A DNA stretch of 64,000 nt from Gentiana macrophylla (GCA_026214975.1 JAOBSW010000519.1:248001-312000), one strand, 5' to 3'; numbered from the stretch's first letter, positions 11,774 to 24,663 are shown. The notes: generated from the sequence alone by a model not told the origin. Made by a program: numbers and translations.

Positions 11774-13461
11774 TGTTAGATGTAGTGCCCGGAAGACAAT
11801 TTATGTAATTGTTTTTTATGACATATTTTATTATTCATCTTATTATTTGCTATGTGCTTATAAAGTATACACTACTGCAAACCCTAAGTATATCAGTATG
11901 TAACCACTTAACTCAGTGTACTGCATGCACGTGAGGATTGAGTTAGTGGTGATATACTTGAACTGTTAGTCCGTGGTGAACATAATCAGAGTTTAGGGCC
12001 TCATGATTAAAACACCAATAATGCGCCCAGAACACCTTAGGGTGTGATAATCTTATCCGGACTGTCGGTAGAAGGTACCTAAGAGGGGCATTTATATATG
12101 ATGGCATTCATATAGGACTGGACCGATTTAATCTGTATTTCTTGATATAATTCCGTAATCAGGAAATCTTATTAAATCATTAGATGATCATATATGGATT
12201 GACCTTAATCCTGAGGGGATCACATGATGCTGCTTGTCTCGGGGTAGTGTTTGATGTGTTAATTACGGATCACTTTGATATGTGATCCAAGTCACTTATC
12301 ATTGGCACTATTCCCTGATGAGTGAGTAGTTCTGTTTTTCACAGACATGGAATCCAATCCTTCCCGCAGGAAGTACAGGGACAGTCCCCTTATTTGTTAG
12401 CCCTAAGAAAATGATCGATGGGCCCAGTTCATATTAGACTAATTAGCTACTAGTCAGATATGTGAACAAATTGATCACTAGAGGTTAATGGTAAATAAGG
12501 ATAAGATATTCTGAGTCGGGTTCACGGAGACTTCCCACTCAAAATGGACAATCTATGGAGGGTTAGTCCGTATGTAGTGAATATATCATTGGATGCTTAT
12601 TTACTCATAGGGTTGAGTGTAAGTATATATCTATAATTTGTAGAGTTCAGTTTCGGGTTTATGGTGGCGTAATCCCGGAATTAATAATTTAAGTATGAAT
12701 ATTTTGTTTGATGAATATTTAATTAATTATTGGAGCTACTGGTTATAGGTCCATGGTCCCCAATGTGGCTCCTGTAATTCGGGTATTTTTCTTGTTATTG
12801 GGCCTCAGTGATAATTAATTGGCTGGGCGAATTAATTGATATGCGAAATATTATTCAGTTGGCCTAAATAATATAATACACAGAAAATACATTTTATGTG
12901 GGCCTAAAACCCTAGGTGTGGCGCCTCCCATGTCATAAAGTCGAAGAATTTATTTTCTTGTGTGATTAATTATTTACTAGTTAAATAATTAATTAATAAA
13001 AGATAATTGATATGTAATTGATTGATTGATTAATCATAATCTTTTATAAATGGAATTATCTTTCATTGTGATTTCTTTTTAATTATTTATTTAATTAATT
13101 AGAAACTTGGAGGCCAAGGAGTTACTCTCCTATATAAAGAGAGTTCTTCCAAGACATACAAAGAGAAGATTTTTTTCCGACATACACACACAAAAATAGA
13201 GAGAAAAACTTGTTTCTTATCTTGGATTTCTGGTTGAAGAAAAACTTGTAGTTTTTTATTGGAAGCATATGAAGGAGGTTCTAGTACCAAGAATTGGTGT
13301 CCACCAACCACCGTTTGGAGAACACATTGGAAGATCTTGGCTTCTCTTCCTGCTATTGGTAAGACATACTAAACCCCCTTGTAGGAATTTAGATCCTTTA
13401 TTTATGTATTGTAATTTGTAAATCGTGATCCATCCATTGCGCAAAGAAACAACATTCTTCA
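11774..13461 (+). repeat. Shared LTR between copia A and copia B
   Basis: TGTTAGATGTAG...TTCTTCA, 1688 bp. On its left is the purine tract of copia A, so it is the 3' LTR of A. On its right, two bases later, is a tRNA-Met primer site, so it is also the 5' LTR of B. It matches 19292-20973 along its full length. A TATA box (CCTATATAAAGAG) lies at about 13128-13140. Confidence 0.93.
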
Positions 13462-13463
13462 TG

Positions 13464-13478
13464 TGGTATCAGAGAGCC
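13464..13478 (+). other. Primer binding site, tRNA-Met type (copia B)
   Basis: TGGTATCAGAGAGCC, two bases after the LTR end. It resembles the classical plant copia primer site TGGTATCAGAGC, complementary to initiator tRNA-Met. Confidence 0.88.
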
Positions 13479-15241
13479 AGGTTCCACGATTTATGAATTA
13501 GATTCAAAGATAAACAATTTAAAATGAGTGGAATTGCATGTAGAAATTTTTATTTCATGCGTGTATAATTTTTTGGTGTGATTGGTTGTTGTGGTTGAAG
13601 AGATGGATTGGGGTTGGCACTTGTTTACCGTTAGATCTTTTGTAGTTTTTTCGATTAGTATCGATTAAGCATAGGAATTGTAATTTAAATTTTATGCTAT
13701 TTTTTTTTTCACAAAGTTTGTAAATTTTATGTAATCGATCCGGGTTCAAGACATTAAGATCTTGAAGATGAAGATGATGAATCCCAAGAATATTGGGTGA
13801 GAGGGGGCCGGCGGTGATTTTTTTTGGTAAGGTCGGATATTCTTTCTTATAAAAAAATAAAAATAAAATAAAATAACGGCTAAAAAAAATTTGGCAGTTA
13901 TATATATGTTTATATATTAAAAACAATTTTGGACCGGCCCCTGCTCTACTTCGAAGCTCGTGGATCATGGTTCGTGTAAAGATCGATTCAAGATGCGGAT
14001 GAAGATTTGAAGATTGTAATTTAATTTATTTTATTCCTAGAAAATAGGTTAGATGCGGGGGTGCCAACGGTCCATCTTGATGTTTATTTTCCGCACTAGT
14101 ATGCATGCTTAGGATATATGTGTAGAACCGGAAAATTGCCATGACATGTATCATATCATGAATTCCACTCCATATGCATATACATGTAAAAATTAATTCG
14201 AGGAATTAGTTAGGCATGCATGTATACAAAACACGATTAGTTTTAATTAATTGTATCATATTAATTAGAAACTAATTAGGGAAACCGAGGATTCCGGGTT
14301 TTGTCAATCGTCATGGTTAGGTGATGGATTCTCAGTGAATCCCACCTTGCGAAAGCATAGGGAGTAAAAATCCAGAAACCTCGTCGAGATTGCGTTTTTG
14401 TCCGTAGTTTCTACGTGAAAATTTGATGTTAAGGGATTGAACAATTATGGGCGAATATGGTTCGAAAATGGTCAATCAATGGTTGGGTGGTCAACTGAGC
14501 CACGGCTCGATCAACTTAACCCTCCACGTGTGGCGTTTTCACGGGGGTTCGGCAAGGCTGAGTTATCCGACGAGCAACTACGGGTCAACGGAGCTCCCCT
14601 AGTACTGATCCGTCCGACGGCCACATATGTTCCAACGAATAGGTCGGGTGGGCTAGCCCACATAACCAACACCATTCAGGCCCATGATTTATTGATCCTT
14701 AGAGATACATCAAGTCCATAAACGAAATCAGTAAACCCACCACTTTTTTCAAAATATTGAGTGGGAGCGGGGAAGGCGACAGCCGACCCCACAGCCTCTA
14801 CTTTTGACAAAGCAACGTGAGAGAATGGTGACGCCTCGTGTCGGCTTGGGACCGGCCTCCCTAAGAAAGACCTTCACCGCTATCAAAATTCAAGGCTTGG
14901 TCTCCGAAAGGAAAGGATTTTGGGTACTCGTCGGGTCACTGATCGACCCTATGGCGGCATAATCGTGGTCTACCTAAATATCTGAAATAGTAGGTCACAC
15001 TCATTATGAGTATTTTTGGTAATACCCTGGCTGAAAAAGAAAGGTAATCGGGGATTAAAAATTGGATGTTTGATTCCATTTTAATCATCGAGAGAGAAAG
15101 ATCTTTTTAGTCATCGCCTCTTTGACCAACCCTAATGCGGCACTGAGGTGTGAGACTAGATCCTTGGAACGGTAGGATAAACTATACATTTAGTTTATAG
15201 TTCCTAAAATTTATTAGTAGTGTATAATTTGAATTTAATTT
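13479..15241 (+). other. Copia B long 5' leader
   Basis: About 1.76 kb between primer site and gag. It is AT-rich at first, then GC-richer from about 14440. A 94-codon frame (14437-14721) matches no family I recognise and I do not claim it is a gene. Such a long leader may contain packaging or internal entry signals, but nothing specific is visible. Confidence 0.55.
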
Positions 15242-16175
15242 ATGTCATTAATTTACAGCTTCATGTCGTCGCAAATTTCTTTACTGTTGAATGATAAGTT
15301 GACCGGAACCAATTTCGCTAAGTGGAAAAGTAACTTAAACGTTGTGCTCTTCTTCGAAAATGTTCAACATGTTCTGACCTCGAACATTCCAGCACTTACC
15401 GCCCAGTCCTCAAAAGCCGACAAAGAAAATCTACAGAAGTGGACTGAGTCTGATAACAAGGCGCAGGGAATCATGCTAGCTTTGATGTCGGAAATCATTA
15501 GGACCAAATGTGAAGGTTTTGCAACTGCTAAAGAAATCATACAGAGCCTTACCTCCATGTTTGGCGCACCTTCTTGATCAAGCCCGACACGAAGCTGTGA
15601 TGGCTGTTAACGTGAAGATGAGGAAGGGTCAGTCGGTGACGGGTCATGATATGAACATGATCAATTACTTTGCTGATGCCGAGACTCACGGTTCTAAGTT
15701 TGAAAAAGTGACTCAAGTATGCATGATTCTTGAATCACTCTCACCTGATTTCCTCCAGTTCAAGACCAATTATGTCATGAACAAGCTTAAGTTTGACTTG
15801 ACACGATTGATAAACGAGCTGTAAGTGTTCGAGGGTGTCTACTCTAACAGTAGAACCCGAGAAAGGGAAAAGAAGGCTGAAGCCAATATGGCAGAGGCCA
15901 AATCGTCAACCTCTGGAACAAAGGGAAAGTCAAAGGTCAAACCTGGAAAAGAACAGAAATCGAAGCCCATGAAGAAGAAAGGGAAAAAGTCAACTCCTTC
16001 CAAACCTAAGGGTAAGTGCTTTCCCTGTGGAAAATTAGGGCATTGCCGCAAGCATTGCCCGAAATATCTCAAAGAGGTGAAGGAAGGAAAGGGCAAGTCA
16101 AACAAGGGGCAGGATAAGACAGGTAATTTACTTGTCTTAGAATCCTACAGTGTAGCTAAAGATGTATCAACTTGG
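15242..16175 (+). pseudogene. Copia B gag
   Basis: Copia-type gag. It begins near MSSQISLLLNDKLTGTNF, with the LTGTNFAKWKSNLN motif typical of plant copia capsids. A frameshift near 15575 moves the frame to QARHEAVMAVNVKM and ILESLSPDFLQFK, and there is a stop at 15822. A lysine-rich nucleocapsid follows with the CCHC knuckle CFPCGKLGHCRKHC at about 16018-16059. It would coat RNA in the virus-like particle, but it is disrupted and cannot give a full protein. Confidence 0.88.
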
Positions 16176-17757
16176 ATACTGGATTCTGGAGCTACTAACC
16201 ATGTTTGTTCTTCTTTGCAGATCCTTAGTTCGAATGAGGAGCTAGAGGACGGGGCTCATGAGATGAGAGTTGGCAATGAGGCAGTAGTTTCAGCGAAAGC
16301 AGTGGGAGTAGTTCGTTTAATGTTTGGAAATAAAGTCCTTAAATTGGACTATATTCCGCATTTTAGAAGAAATTTAATTTCTATGTCTATCTTGCAAGAA
16401 CAATTGTATTCTTTATCAATTGAGTATAATAAGATTGTTATTTCCAGAAATGGACGTAACTTGTGTTCTGCAATGTTAGAAAACGGACTGTATGTCATTA
16501 AACCAACCGATACTCCATTGCTTAATACTGAAATGTTTAAAGTAGCACATCAAAGTTCTGTTAAAAGGCAGAAAGTTTCTCACGAAGATAAAACATATCT
16601 TTGACACCTTAGGCTAGGTCATATTTCCTTGGAAAGAATCAAAAGACTGGCCAAAAATGGTCCATTAAGTGAGTTATCTGTTGACTCACTGCCAGTCTGC
16701 GAATCTTGCTTGGAGGGAAAAATGACTAAGCGTCCCTTCATGTCAAAGGGTAATAGGGCCAAAGAACCTCTAGAATAGGTACATTCAGATCTGTGTGGTC
16801 CAATGAATGTACAGGCTAGAGGCGGATTCTGGTATTTTGTGACTTTCATTGACGACTACTCGAGATTCGGATATGTTTATCTACTGCACAGGAAATCCGA
16901 AACTTTTGGAAAGTTTAAGGAATTCCAGGCAGAAGCCGAAAGGCAGCTAGGCAAGTCTTTGAAATGCCTTCGCTCTGATCGTGGAGGTGAGTACTTAGAT
17001 ACTGAAATCACTGACTATCTTTTGGAACATAGGATTTGTTCCCAACATTCTGTGCCAAGAACACCTAAGCAAAACGGAGTTGCTGAGCGGAGAAATAGGA
17101 CATTGATAGACATGGTCAGATCAATGATGAGCTACACGTCACTGCCGGTTTCCTTTTGGGGACAAGCCCTAGAAAAAGCGGTCCGCATTCTAAATGTGGT
17201 GCCGTCAAAGTCTGTCAAGAAAATGCCCCTTGAGTTATGGAGTGGGAGTAAACCTAGTTTGCGTCACTACCGTATTTGAGGGTGTCCTGCACATGTGCTG
17301 GAGGACAAGACTGGCGAATTTCAAGCACGTACGAAAGTATGTCAATTTGTAGGGTATGCAAAAGGGACACGAGGAGGTTTCTTCTATGATCCGGAAGATC
17401 ATAAGGTAATAGTTTCGACTAATGCCACTTTTCTCAAGGATCAGTACATGAAGGACTTCAAGCCTTGGAGTAAAGTTGTACTCGAGGGGTTAATTTTGAC
17501 GTGGTCAGACCATGGGGGACACCTAGTGTCATGGATAAAAACACTACTGATACACTTGACGACCCTGACAGTCCTAGACCACTCAGACGTATTGCCAGAG
17601 TGTCTCGGGCACCAGTGCGGTACGGTATGCAACCAGAGGCGAATGTCGCCGTCTCTGATGGAGTGGAGGATGATCCAGTGTCCTATCGCAGGGCTATGGA
17701 TGATTCTGATAAGGACATGTGGGTTGATGCGATGAATCAGGAGATGGAGTCTATGTA
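16170..17757 (+). pseudogene. Copia B protease and integrase
   Basis: Aspartic protease with the active-site motif WILDSGATNHVCSS at about 16172-16213, a GAG-pre-integrase zinc region (LRLGHISLERIKRL with CESCLEGK), then integrase with VHSDLCGPM, LRSDRGGEY and NGVAERRNRT, giving the complete D, D, E triad. Stops lie at about 16602, 16777 and 17277 (before GCPAHVLED). The frame shifts after about 17500. The upstream frame is fused to gag, as usual for copia polyproteins. It provides the intact reference for copia A. Confidence 0.92.
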
Positions 17758-19204
17758 CTCTAACTCAGTCTGGAAACTTGTAGATTGCCCTGAGAGTGTC
17801 AAACCCATAGGCATTAAATGGATCTACAAGAGAAAGCGAGGAGTGGATGGAAAGGTTGAATCCTTCAAAGCTCGGCTAGTGGCCAAAGGCTACACACAGA
17901 GAGAGGGAATCGACTACGAAGAGACCTTCTCCCATGTTGCAATGCTGAAGTCCATTCGGATCCTCCTTTCGATTGCTGCATGTCTAGATTCTGAGATCTG
18001 GCAAATGGATGTTAAGACAGCCTTCCTTAATGGCTATCTTGACGAGAAAATATATATGCAGCAACCAGAAGGATTCATCGAGAAAGGCCAAGAGCACAAA
18101 GTGTGCAAGTTGCTCAAGTCTATTTATGGGTTGAATCAAGCTTCTCGGTCTTGGAATCATAGATTTGATGAAACCACCAAGTTTTATTGTTTCGAACAAA
18201 ACTTTGATGAGCCTTGTGTATACAAGAAGGTCGTCAAAGATCAGGTGGCGTTCTTAGTGTTGTATGTTGATGACATTCTACTAATTGGACCCAATAAGGG
18301 GATGTTGTCAGATGTGAAGAATTGGTTAGCCACGCAATTCCAAATGAAGGATTTGGGAGAGGCGAGTCATGTTTTAGGGATCCAAGTTATACGGGATCGG
18401 AAGAATAGGATGTTGGCTCTATCCCAGGCATCTTACATAGATAAGATGTTGTTGCGTTATAGCATGATGAATGCAAAGAAGGGTTTCCTACCAACCCATC
18501 ACGTCATTTAACTCTCTAAGAAATAGTGTCCTTAGACACCTGAGGAAATAGAGAGTATGGGACGAGTACCATATGCTTCGGCTGTTGGTAGTCTGATGTA
18601 TGCTATGCCGTTTTCCGTCAAATCCAAGCTTGGAGCACTGGAGAGCAGTGAAGAATCTCCTCAAGTATCTTAAGAGAATGAGGAATTATATGCTTGTATA
18701 TTCGGGTGTGAACCTGGACATAGCAGGGTACACGGATTCTTACTTCTAGTCAGATAAGGATGATTGTAAATCAACATCAGGCTCAGTGTTTACTCTGGGA
18801 GGCAGAGCAGTAGTCTGGAGGAGCATCAAGCAGTCCAGTACAGCCGACTCGACTATGGAAGCCGAATACATAGTGGCCTCTGTGGCAGCTAAGGAAGCGG
18901 TATGGCTCAAGAAGTTCCTAGAAGATTTAGGAGTAATCCCAAATCAAGAACATCCGATAGTCTCTAATGTGACATCAATGGGGCCGTGTCAAATTCCAGA
19001 GAACACCGGAGTCACCAGAAGTCAAAGCATATAGAGAGGAAATATCATCTGATCAGAGAGATTGCTCTACGAGGAGACATTTCCGTCATGAAAATCCCCT
19101 CAGCCGACAACCTTGCTGATCCATTCAGAAAGACGCTTTCCATAAAAGTCTTTTCGAGGCACATGGAAAATGTGGGTATTAGGGACATGAGTCATTTTCT
19201 TTAG
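17501..19204 (+). pseudogene. Copia B reverse transcriptase and RNase H
   Basis: RT reads openly for over 330 codons to 18511: KWIYKRKRG, GYTQREGIDYEETF, MDVKTAFLNGYL, SIYGLNQASRSW and LYVDDILLIG, with the YVDD catalytic motif. A stop follows at 18509-18511. A deletion near 18598-18602 removes sequence present in copia A at about 11053-11085. RNase H continues with [10 protein letters not shown] and TMEAEYIV, then NLADPFRKTL. At 17756-17765 it carries the uninterrupted target that in copia A received gypsy-1. Confidence 0.92.
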
Positions 19205-19291
19205 AGCAAGTGGAAGATGTAGTTCTTGCTGTAATAAAGATATGGTGTGCTCTAAAACAATTATTACTTGTCATTCGTGCAAGTGGGAGAT

Positions 19292-20973
19292 TGTTAGATG
19301 TAGTGTCCGAAAGATAATTTATGTAATTGTTTTTTATGACAGATTTTATTATTCATCTTATTATTTTCTATGTGCTTATAAAGTATACACTACTGCAAAC
19401 CCTAAGTATATCAGTATGTAACCACTTAACTCAGTGTATGGCATGCACGTGAGGATTGAGTTAGTGGTGATATACTTGAACTGTTAGTCCGTGGTGAACT
19501 TAATCAGAGTTTAGGGTCTCACGATTAAAACACCAATAATGCGCCCAGAACACCTTAGGGTGTGATAATCTTATCCGGACTGTCGGTAGAAGGTACCTAA
19601 GAGGGGCATTTATATATGATGGCATTCATATAGGACTGGACCGATTAAATCTGTATTTCTTGATATAATTCCATAATCAGGAAATCTTATTAAATCATTA
19701 GATGATCATATATGGATTGACCTTAATCCTGAGGTGATCACTGGATGTTCTTTGTCTCGGGGTAGTGTTTGATATGTTAGTTACAAATCACTTTGATATG
19801 TGATCCAAGTCACTTCTCATTGGCACTATTCCCTGATGAATGAGTAGTTCTGTTTTTCACAAACATGGAATCCATTCCTTCTTGTGGGAAGTAGAAAGAC
19901 AGTCCCCTTGTTTGTTAGCCCTAAGAAAATGATCGATGGGCCCAGTTCATATTAGACTAATTAGCTACCAGTCAGATATGTGAACTAATTGATCACTAGG
20001 GCGTTAATTGTAAATAAGGATAAGATATTCTGAGTCGGGTTCACGGAGACATCCCACTCAGAATGGACAGTCTGTGGTGGGTCGTATGTAGTGATTATAT
20101 CAGTGGATGCTTATTTACTCATAGGGTTGAGTGTAAGTATATATCTATAATTGGTAGAGTTTAGTTTCGGGTTTATGGTAGCGTAATCCCGGAATTAATA
20201 ATTTAAGTATGAATATTCTGTTCGATGAATAATTTACTTAATTATTGGAGCTACTGGTTATAGGTCCATGGTCCCCAATGTGGCTCCTGTAATTCGGGTA
20301 TTTTTCTTGCTATTGGGCCTCAATGATAATTAATTGGCTGGGCCAATTAATTGATATCCGAAATATTATTTAGTTCGGCTAAATAATATAATTCACAGAA
20401 AAGACATATTCTGTGGGCCTAAAACCCTATGTGTGTCTCCTCCCATGTCATAAAGTGCTAGAATTGATTTTCTTGTGTGATTAATTATTTACTAGTTAAA
20501 TAATTAATTAAAAAAAGATAATTGATTTGTAATTGATTGATTGATTAATCATAATCTTTTATAAATGGAATTAACTTTTATTGTGATTTCTTTTAAATTA
20601 TATATTTAATTAATTAGAAACTTGGAGGCCTAGGATTTACTCTCCTATATAAAGAGAGTTCTTCCAAGACATACAAAGAGAAGAATTTTTTTCGACATAC
20701 ACACACAAAAATAGAGAGAAAAACTTGTTTCTTGTCTTGGGTTTCTGGTTGAAGACTTGTAGTTTTTTTCTTGGAAGCATATCAAGGAGGTTCTAGTGCC
20801 AAGAATTGGTGTCCACCAACCACCGTTTGGAGAACACATTGGAAGATCTTGGCTTCTCTTCCTGCTATTGGTAAGACATACTAAACCCCCTTGTAGGAAT
20901 TTAGATCCTTTATTTATGTATTGTAATTTGTAAATCGTGATCCATCCGCTGCGCAAAGAAACAACATCCTTCA
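19292..20973 (+). repeat. Copia B 3' LTR
   Basis: TGTTAGATGTAG...CCTTCA, about 1682 bp, preceded by the purine tract GCAAGTGGGAGAT at about 19279-19290. It matches the shared LTR throughout, with a TATATAAAG box at about 20645-20654. It ends exactly at the broken gag of gypsy-2, which marks the right insertion boundary of the copia array. The matching left target duplication has been lost with the copia A 5' end. Confidence 0.93.
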
Positions 20974-21700
20974 GCTTCTTCAAAAGTTTTTGAGGGCTTC
21001 TGCTTGAAATTCATGATCTCTTGTCTTATTTGCATGAATTTCCAGGTGGGCAGTACAAGTTCATAAATTTCTTCAGTAGATTTATCCAAGACTAGATAGA
21101 ACCTGCTGCTAGAGAAAAAAGCCATTGCTTTGCCTTATCCTTTAGCGTGAATGGAAACAACTTTAGCTTGATATTGTCTTCAAGCACTCCGGCAGGTTTG
21201 ACATTGCTAATTATTTCCATGAAGTTGGTGACATATACACTTGGATCTTCAATTGGTACTCCATGGAAAATAGTGTAGTTGGTCACCATCTATATAACGT
21301 TTGGTTTCAGATGAGAAACCTCGGTCGTATTTTGTGGTTGAACAATTTCTAGCACAAACTGCCCAATCGTTGCATGGCGTAGCTATGTAGAGTCCTTCTA
21401 TCTGTGGGTATAACTACTCCTGCTCCATTTCTTCCTCAATTCGCCATGTTTTCTAGATGTCTTCCGTTTTGTGCTCCCATCATTTCGTCTGGAACTTCCA
21501 AATGTGGAGTCTCATCGTCTTTCTCACTCTGATCCCCGTTGTGGGTACGTACATCGTCAGCCAGCCTTTCTATTTGTCCGTTTGCTTCCTTTGCTAACTT
21601 GCATTTTTTTCTTAGCAAACTTCTCGATCTCAGGTATGAATCGCTCAAGTTTGGTTGCTGAACTCCTTGTTGCATATCTCTGCGCACAGAATAAAACAAT
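20974..21700 (-). pseudogene. Gypsy-2 gag fragment
   Basis: The minus strand gives a typical plant gypsy gag (retrotrans_gag) capsid signature: EDPSVYVTNFMEI, then LKLFPFTLKDKAKQWLFSL, and after a break YELVLPTWKFMQIRQEI and FKQKPSKTFEEA. It is split by a stop near 21288 and a frameshift near 21120. It ends abruptly at 20973, where the copia B LTR was inserted. The rest of gag and all of pol are absent here. A less certain upstream frame (21699-21436) may be the gag N-terminus. Confidence 0.8.
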
Positions 21701-22001
21701 AAAAAGGTTAGTTACTTGCCTCGTCGACTGTTACACTCGCCTGATGGACAAAAGATATACAAACTCTGACTACTAACACTGAAGATGACCGAACAAAGAT
21801 GATTCTGTTGTTTCTGGAGTACTCAATGAGCCGAGATGGTATCTCGCTGAATCATGAGATATTTTTCCCAGAATTGAACAAAACAGACACTGTTACGACT
21901 AAATTATTCACATATAGACTAGAACAGACCCGTTAACAGACTTGATAAAATGAAATATATACAAATTCTCAATCTCAAATTAAATATATTCTTGACAGAA
22001 A

Positions 22002-22019
22002 TTCCCAGAAACGGTGCCA
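22002..22019 (-). other. Degenerate tRNA-Asp-like primer site of gypsy-2
   Basis: On the minus strand this reads TGGCACCGTTTCTGGGAA, close to TGGCGCCGTTGCCGGGGA with four differences. It lies just left of the 22029 LTR. This agrees with minus orientation and tRNA-Asp priming, but the element is old. Confidence 0.6.
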
Positions 22020-22028
22020 AAACATTAA

Positions 22029-23470
22029 TGTTCCGTGGTGCAATCAAGAACTACTAACAATAGTACTAAGTTTATCGTAGTATAGTGAACGCCGAAGTAA
22101 GGGGTCGAATCCACAGAGACCCGTAAGATACGTTCAATCCAGATTGAGAACACAAAGGTGATCAACAACCAACAACAAAAAAAAAAAAAAAAAACTTAAC
22201 AATGGTAACAATGAGCACACAAGATCAACACATGTATATTTCTACGAGTTTATATAAAGATTAGTTTCTAACTATGCACAATTAGTATTCCTCCATATCA
22301 TGCATCGATCATCCCCGTTGGTAAATTCTAATTCTTCGTCAGCTATAGGTGATAATCCCTAATATTATGCTACTTCCATTGAAAGGACAGTAGGTGCCTA
22401 TGTGCAATTAACCTCCTTCGTTGGTTGTAGTAATTCACATGCAAAATGAATTAGGACTAGCCAGACCGAAGACCACCCTAAGTAGCCATTGTGGATTGAC
22501 TGGCACGTTCCTAAGGACCGATCAAGACTATGTCTAAACTAACACTTCACTAATAGTCCTTCATGCTAATTTACGATGACATGCAAATAGTTGATTAAGC
22601 TATTAACATGTAAATTAAATCTGTCAATCAGCCATAGCTGGCGCCGATTATCATGAAACATGATTTACTAGGTATCTCGATTCGGCATTATAGACTATCG
22701 CTGAATCGAGATAACACATCCTCAATTTCCTGATTTCTTCACCAGCGATTCAGATACATACACATACGGGGTAAAAAAACTAATTACTGCACAGAAAAAC
22801 TAATATAAACTATTAAATCATACTAATCACATAATAAAAGAATGACAAATCAACATCTAGAATGCCGGAAAATCGTACTCTCGAAGATGAGCACAGATCC
22901 TCCGTAGTTCGCACCCTAGGTGGTGAATCTGTCGGATCTGTGACTAAAACTCATAGAAAGATAAATAAAAAATAACTTTTATTGAATAAAAAGTATTTGT
23001 CATGTGGAAATTGTACATTGAAAACCGAGGCTGGTGTCTCTTATTTATAGTGCTAAAATTGACTTAGCTAGCCCTAAAAACTACCCCTCGTCCAAGAAAA
23101 CGTGTTCTTGAAGATTCTCAGAGGCTCGATTGGGCGGCGGAAACTATCGCTGAATCGAGGGCATTTTCGTCCTTTTTCTTCTACCGACATAGCTTGGAAG
23201 GTTCTGGAATACCCTAGGCACATTCCTTTTGTCAGCCTGCTTCATAATCCTTTCTTAGCTCTTGGCCCAAATTTTGTAACCTGAAAATAATCCAATAAAA
23301 CACGAAATAATACCATCCGGAGATAATTATAATAAATGCCAAATACTTATCCTGCGAACCCGACATGTCGCATTCAACATAAATTGTTCACATTTAAGGG
23401 TCGAAACAACTATTTTTAGCTTATATTGGATAGAATGTTGACTCCGTAGGATTTACTATTTTAACCATCA
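22029..23470 (-). repeat. Gypsy-2 5' LTR
   Basis: TGTTCCGTGG...AACCATCA on the plus strand, about 1.44 kb, with TG...CA ends. In element sense a TATA-like ACTATAAATAAG lies at about 23039-23050. Part of it (22423-22895) is repeated at 332-810. The right end is inferred from the TG..CA rule and from the start of the neighbouring coding remnant, so it may be off by a few bases. Confidence 0.65.
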
Positions 23471-24663
23471 TCAACTGCAAAGCCTTATCCGGAAGCTCAG
23501 ATAGAATTCGGGCCGCTGTAGCATCGATCGAATAGCACTCAGTTCGGGTGGCTCGAAGATCTTCATTCTGAGTCCTCTCGGTGGAGGCACCCTGGTCATG
23601 TTGCTCTTCTTCATCTACATATTCGGAGCCACAAACAAGCTAGCAAAAGCCCTCACTGTAAAAGAAAAAACAAGGAGAAAACGTTAGTCCAGATCTCAGC
23701 AAGCAAATACAAAATAAAAGTAAATAGAAGAAAAGTAAAAAGTGCTACGGGCATCCCGTTCCTCCACACTGAAGGCAATTTAAGGGGCAAGTCCTCCCTC
23801 AGCTACCTGAGCAGCACCTATTAGCAAGAAAGAGAATTTCTTGACTGCAACAAAGGCCTGTGCAGCTCGAATGGCTCGAATCACATTCGCAATAATGTTG
23901 GTCGGGCATACATCCTGAGGAGTAAGATCCGACTTCCTGCATCCTAGCTTAGCTCTGCCATCATCACGAAGAAAGAACCCTCTCTTCCACCCTTTGGAAT
24001 AAGATGGCCCCTCAACAAGAATGGGGATGTTCCCTCGGGCTCCAGTTCGGCGTGGAAAGTAATACCATCCCGTAGAGTCCCTAACCTTCTTAATCTTGTA
24101 GAATGCTCTAAAGAGACTCACGGAGAATTGAACTCCGATCATCATACATAAGATGGAAAAACCTATAATGCTCTAAACCCCATTTGGGGTGATCTGACCA
24201 GTGCCTATGCCATAATGGCGCAGTACAGCCAGAAAGGTCGGGCACTAGGGAAGCCTCAACACGCTTTTTAGCTAGGCTTCGTAAACGGCATAGAACTCGT
24301 CCGGTGGCTGGTAAGAATATTACCGTGGAGAAACACGGACCGTGGGGTCATGTACCTCTTGGTCTATCCCGTATTCTATGCAGATATCCTCTACCCCGGA
24401 AGGAAAGGACCGAATTCATGTCATGGCTACCTATGATGGCTTTGGTGGCTTTGTGGATTTTTAACCTAAGTTGGAAATCAATAGTACATTCCTGAAAACG
24501 GACGAGACATAAAAGGATTGAGACTAGGAGGGGGAGGAACCTCTTCTATCCTTAGTCTATCTATGGACTCCTGCAACTCAAAATCAAAAGACCTAAGTAT
24601 AGATTCGTCTATCTCAGATTTAGACGTGAATAGCCTTTCTACAGGTGCACTCAATACTGACAT
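23471..24663 (-). pseudogene. Putative gypsy-type (Transposase_28-like) protein remnant
   Basis: Minus-strand remnants of the plant 'putative gypsy type transposon' N-terminal domain. A 61-codon frame starts at 24663 and has a VPPPPSLNPF segment. Next, with several stops or shifts, come PPDEFYAVYEA, LRHYGIGTGQITPNGV, FRAFYKIKK and GWYYFPRR, then PSYSKGWKRGFF, in the order seen in this family. A further open stretch (about 23640-23470) reads acidic GSEYVDEEEQ and ATAARILSELPDKALQ before the gypsy-2 LTR cuts it. A TATATAAA on the minus strand at about 24752-24760 lies upstream. This is a family identification from memory of its motifs. Confidence 0.6.

Noticed and set aside
14437..14721. 94-codon frame in the copia B leader as a novel protein
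   Set aside because: It lies in a non-coding leader, with no counterpart available from copia A and no recognisable domain; chance frame in GC-richer sequence is more likely.
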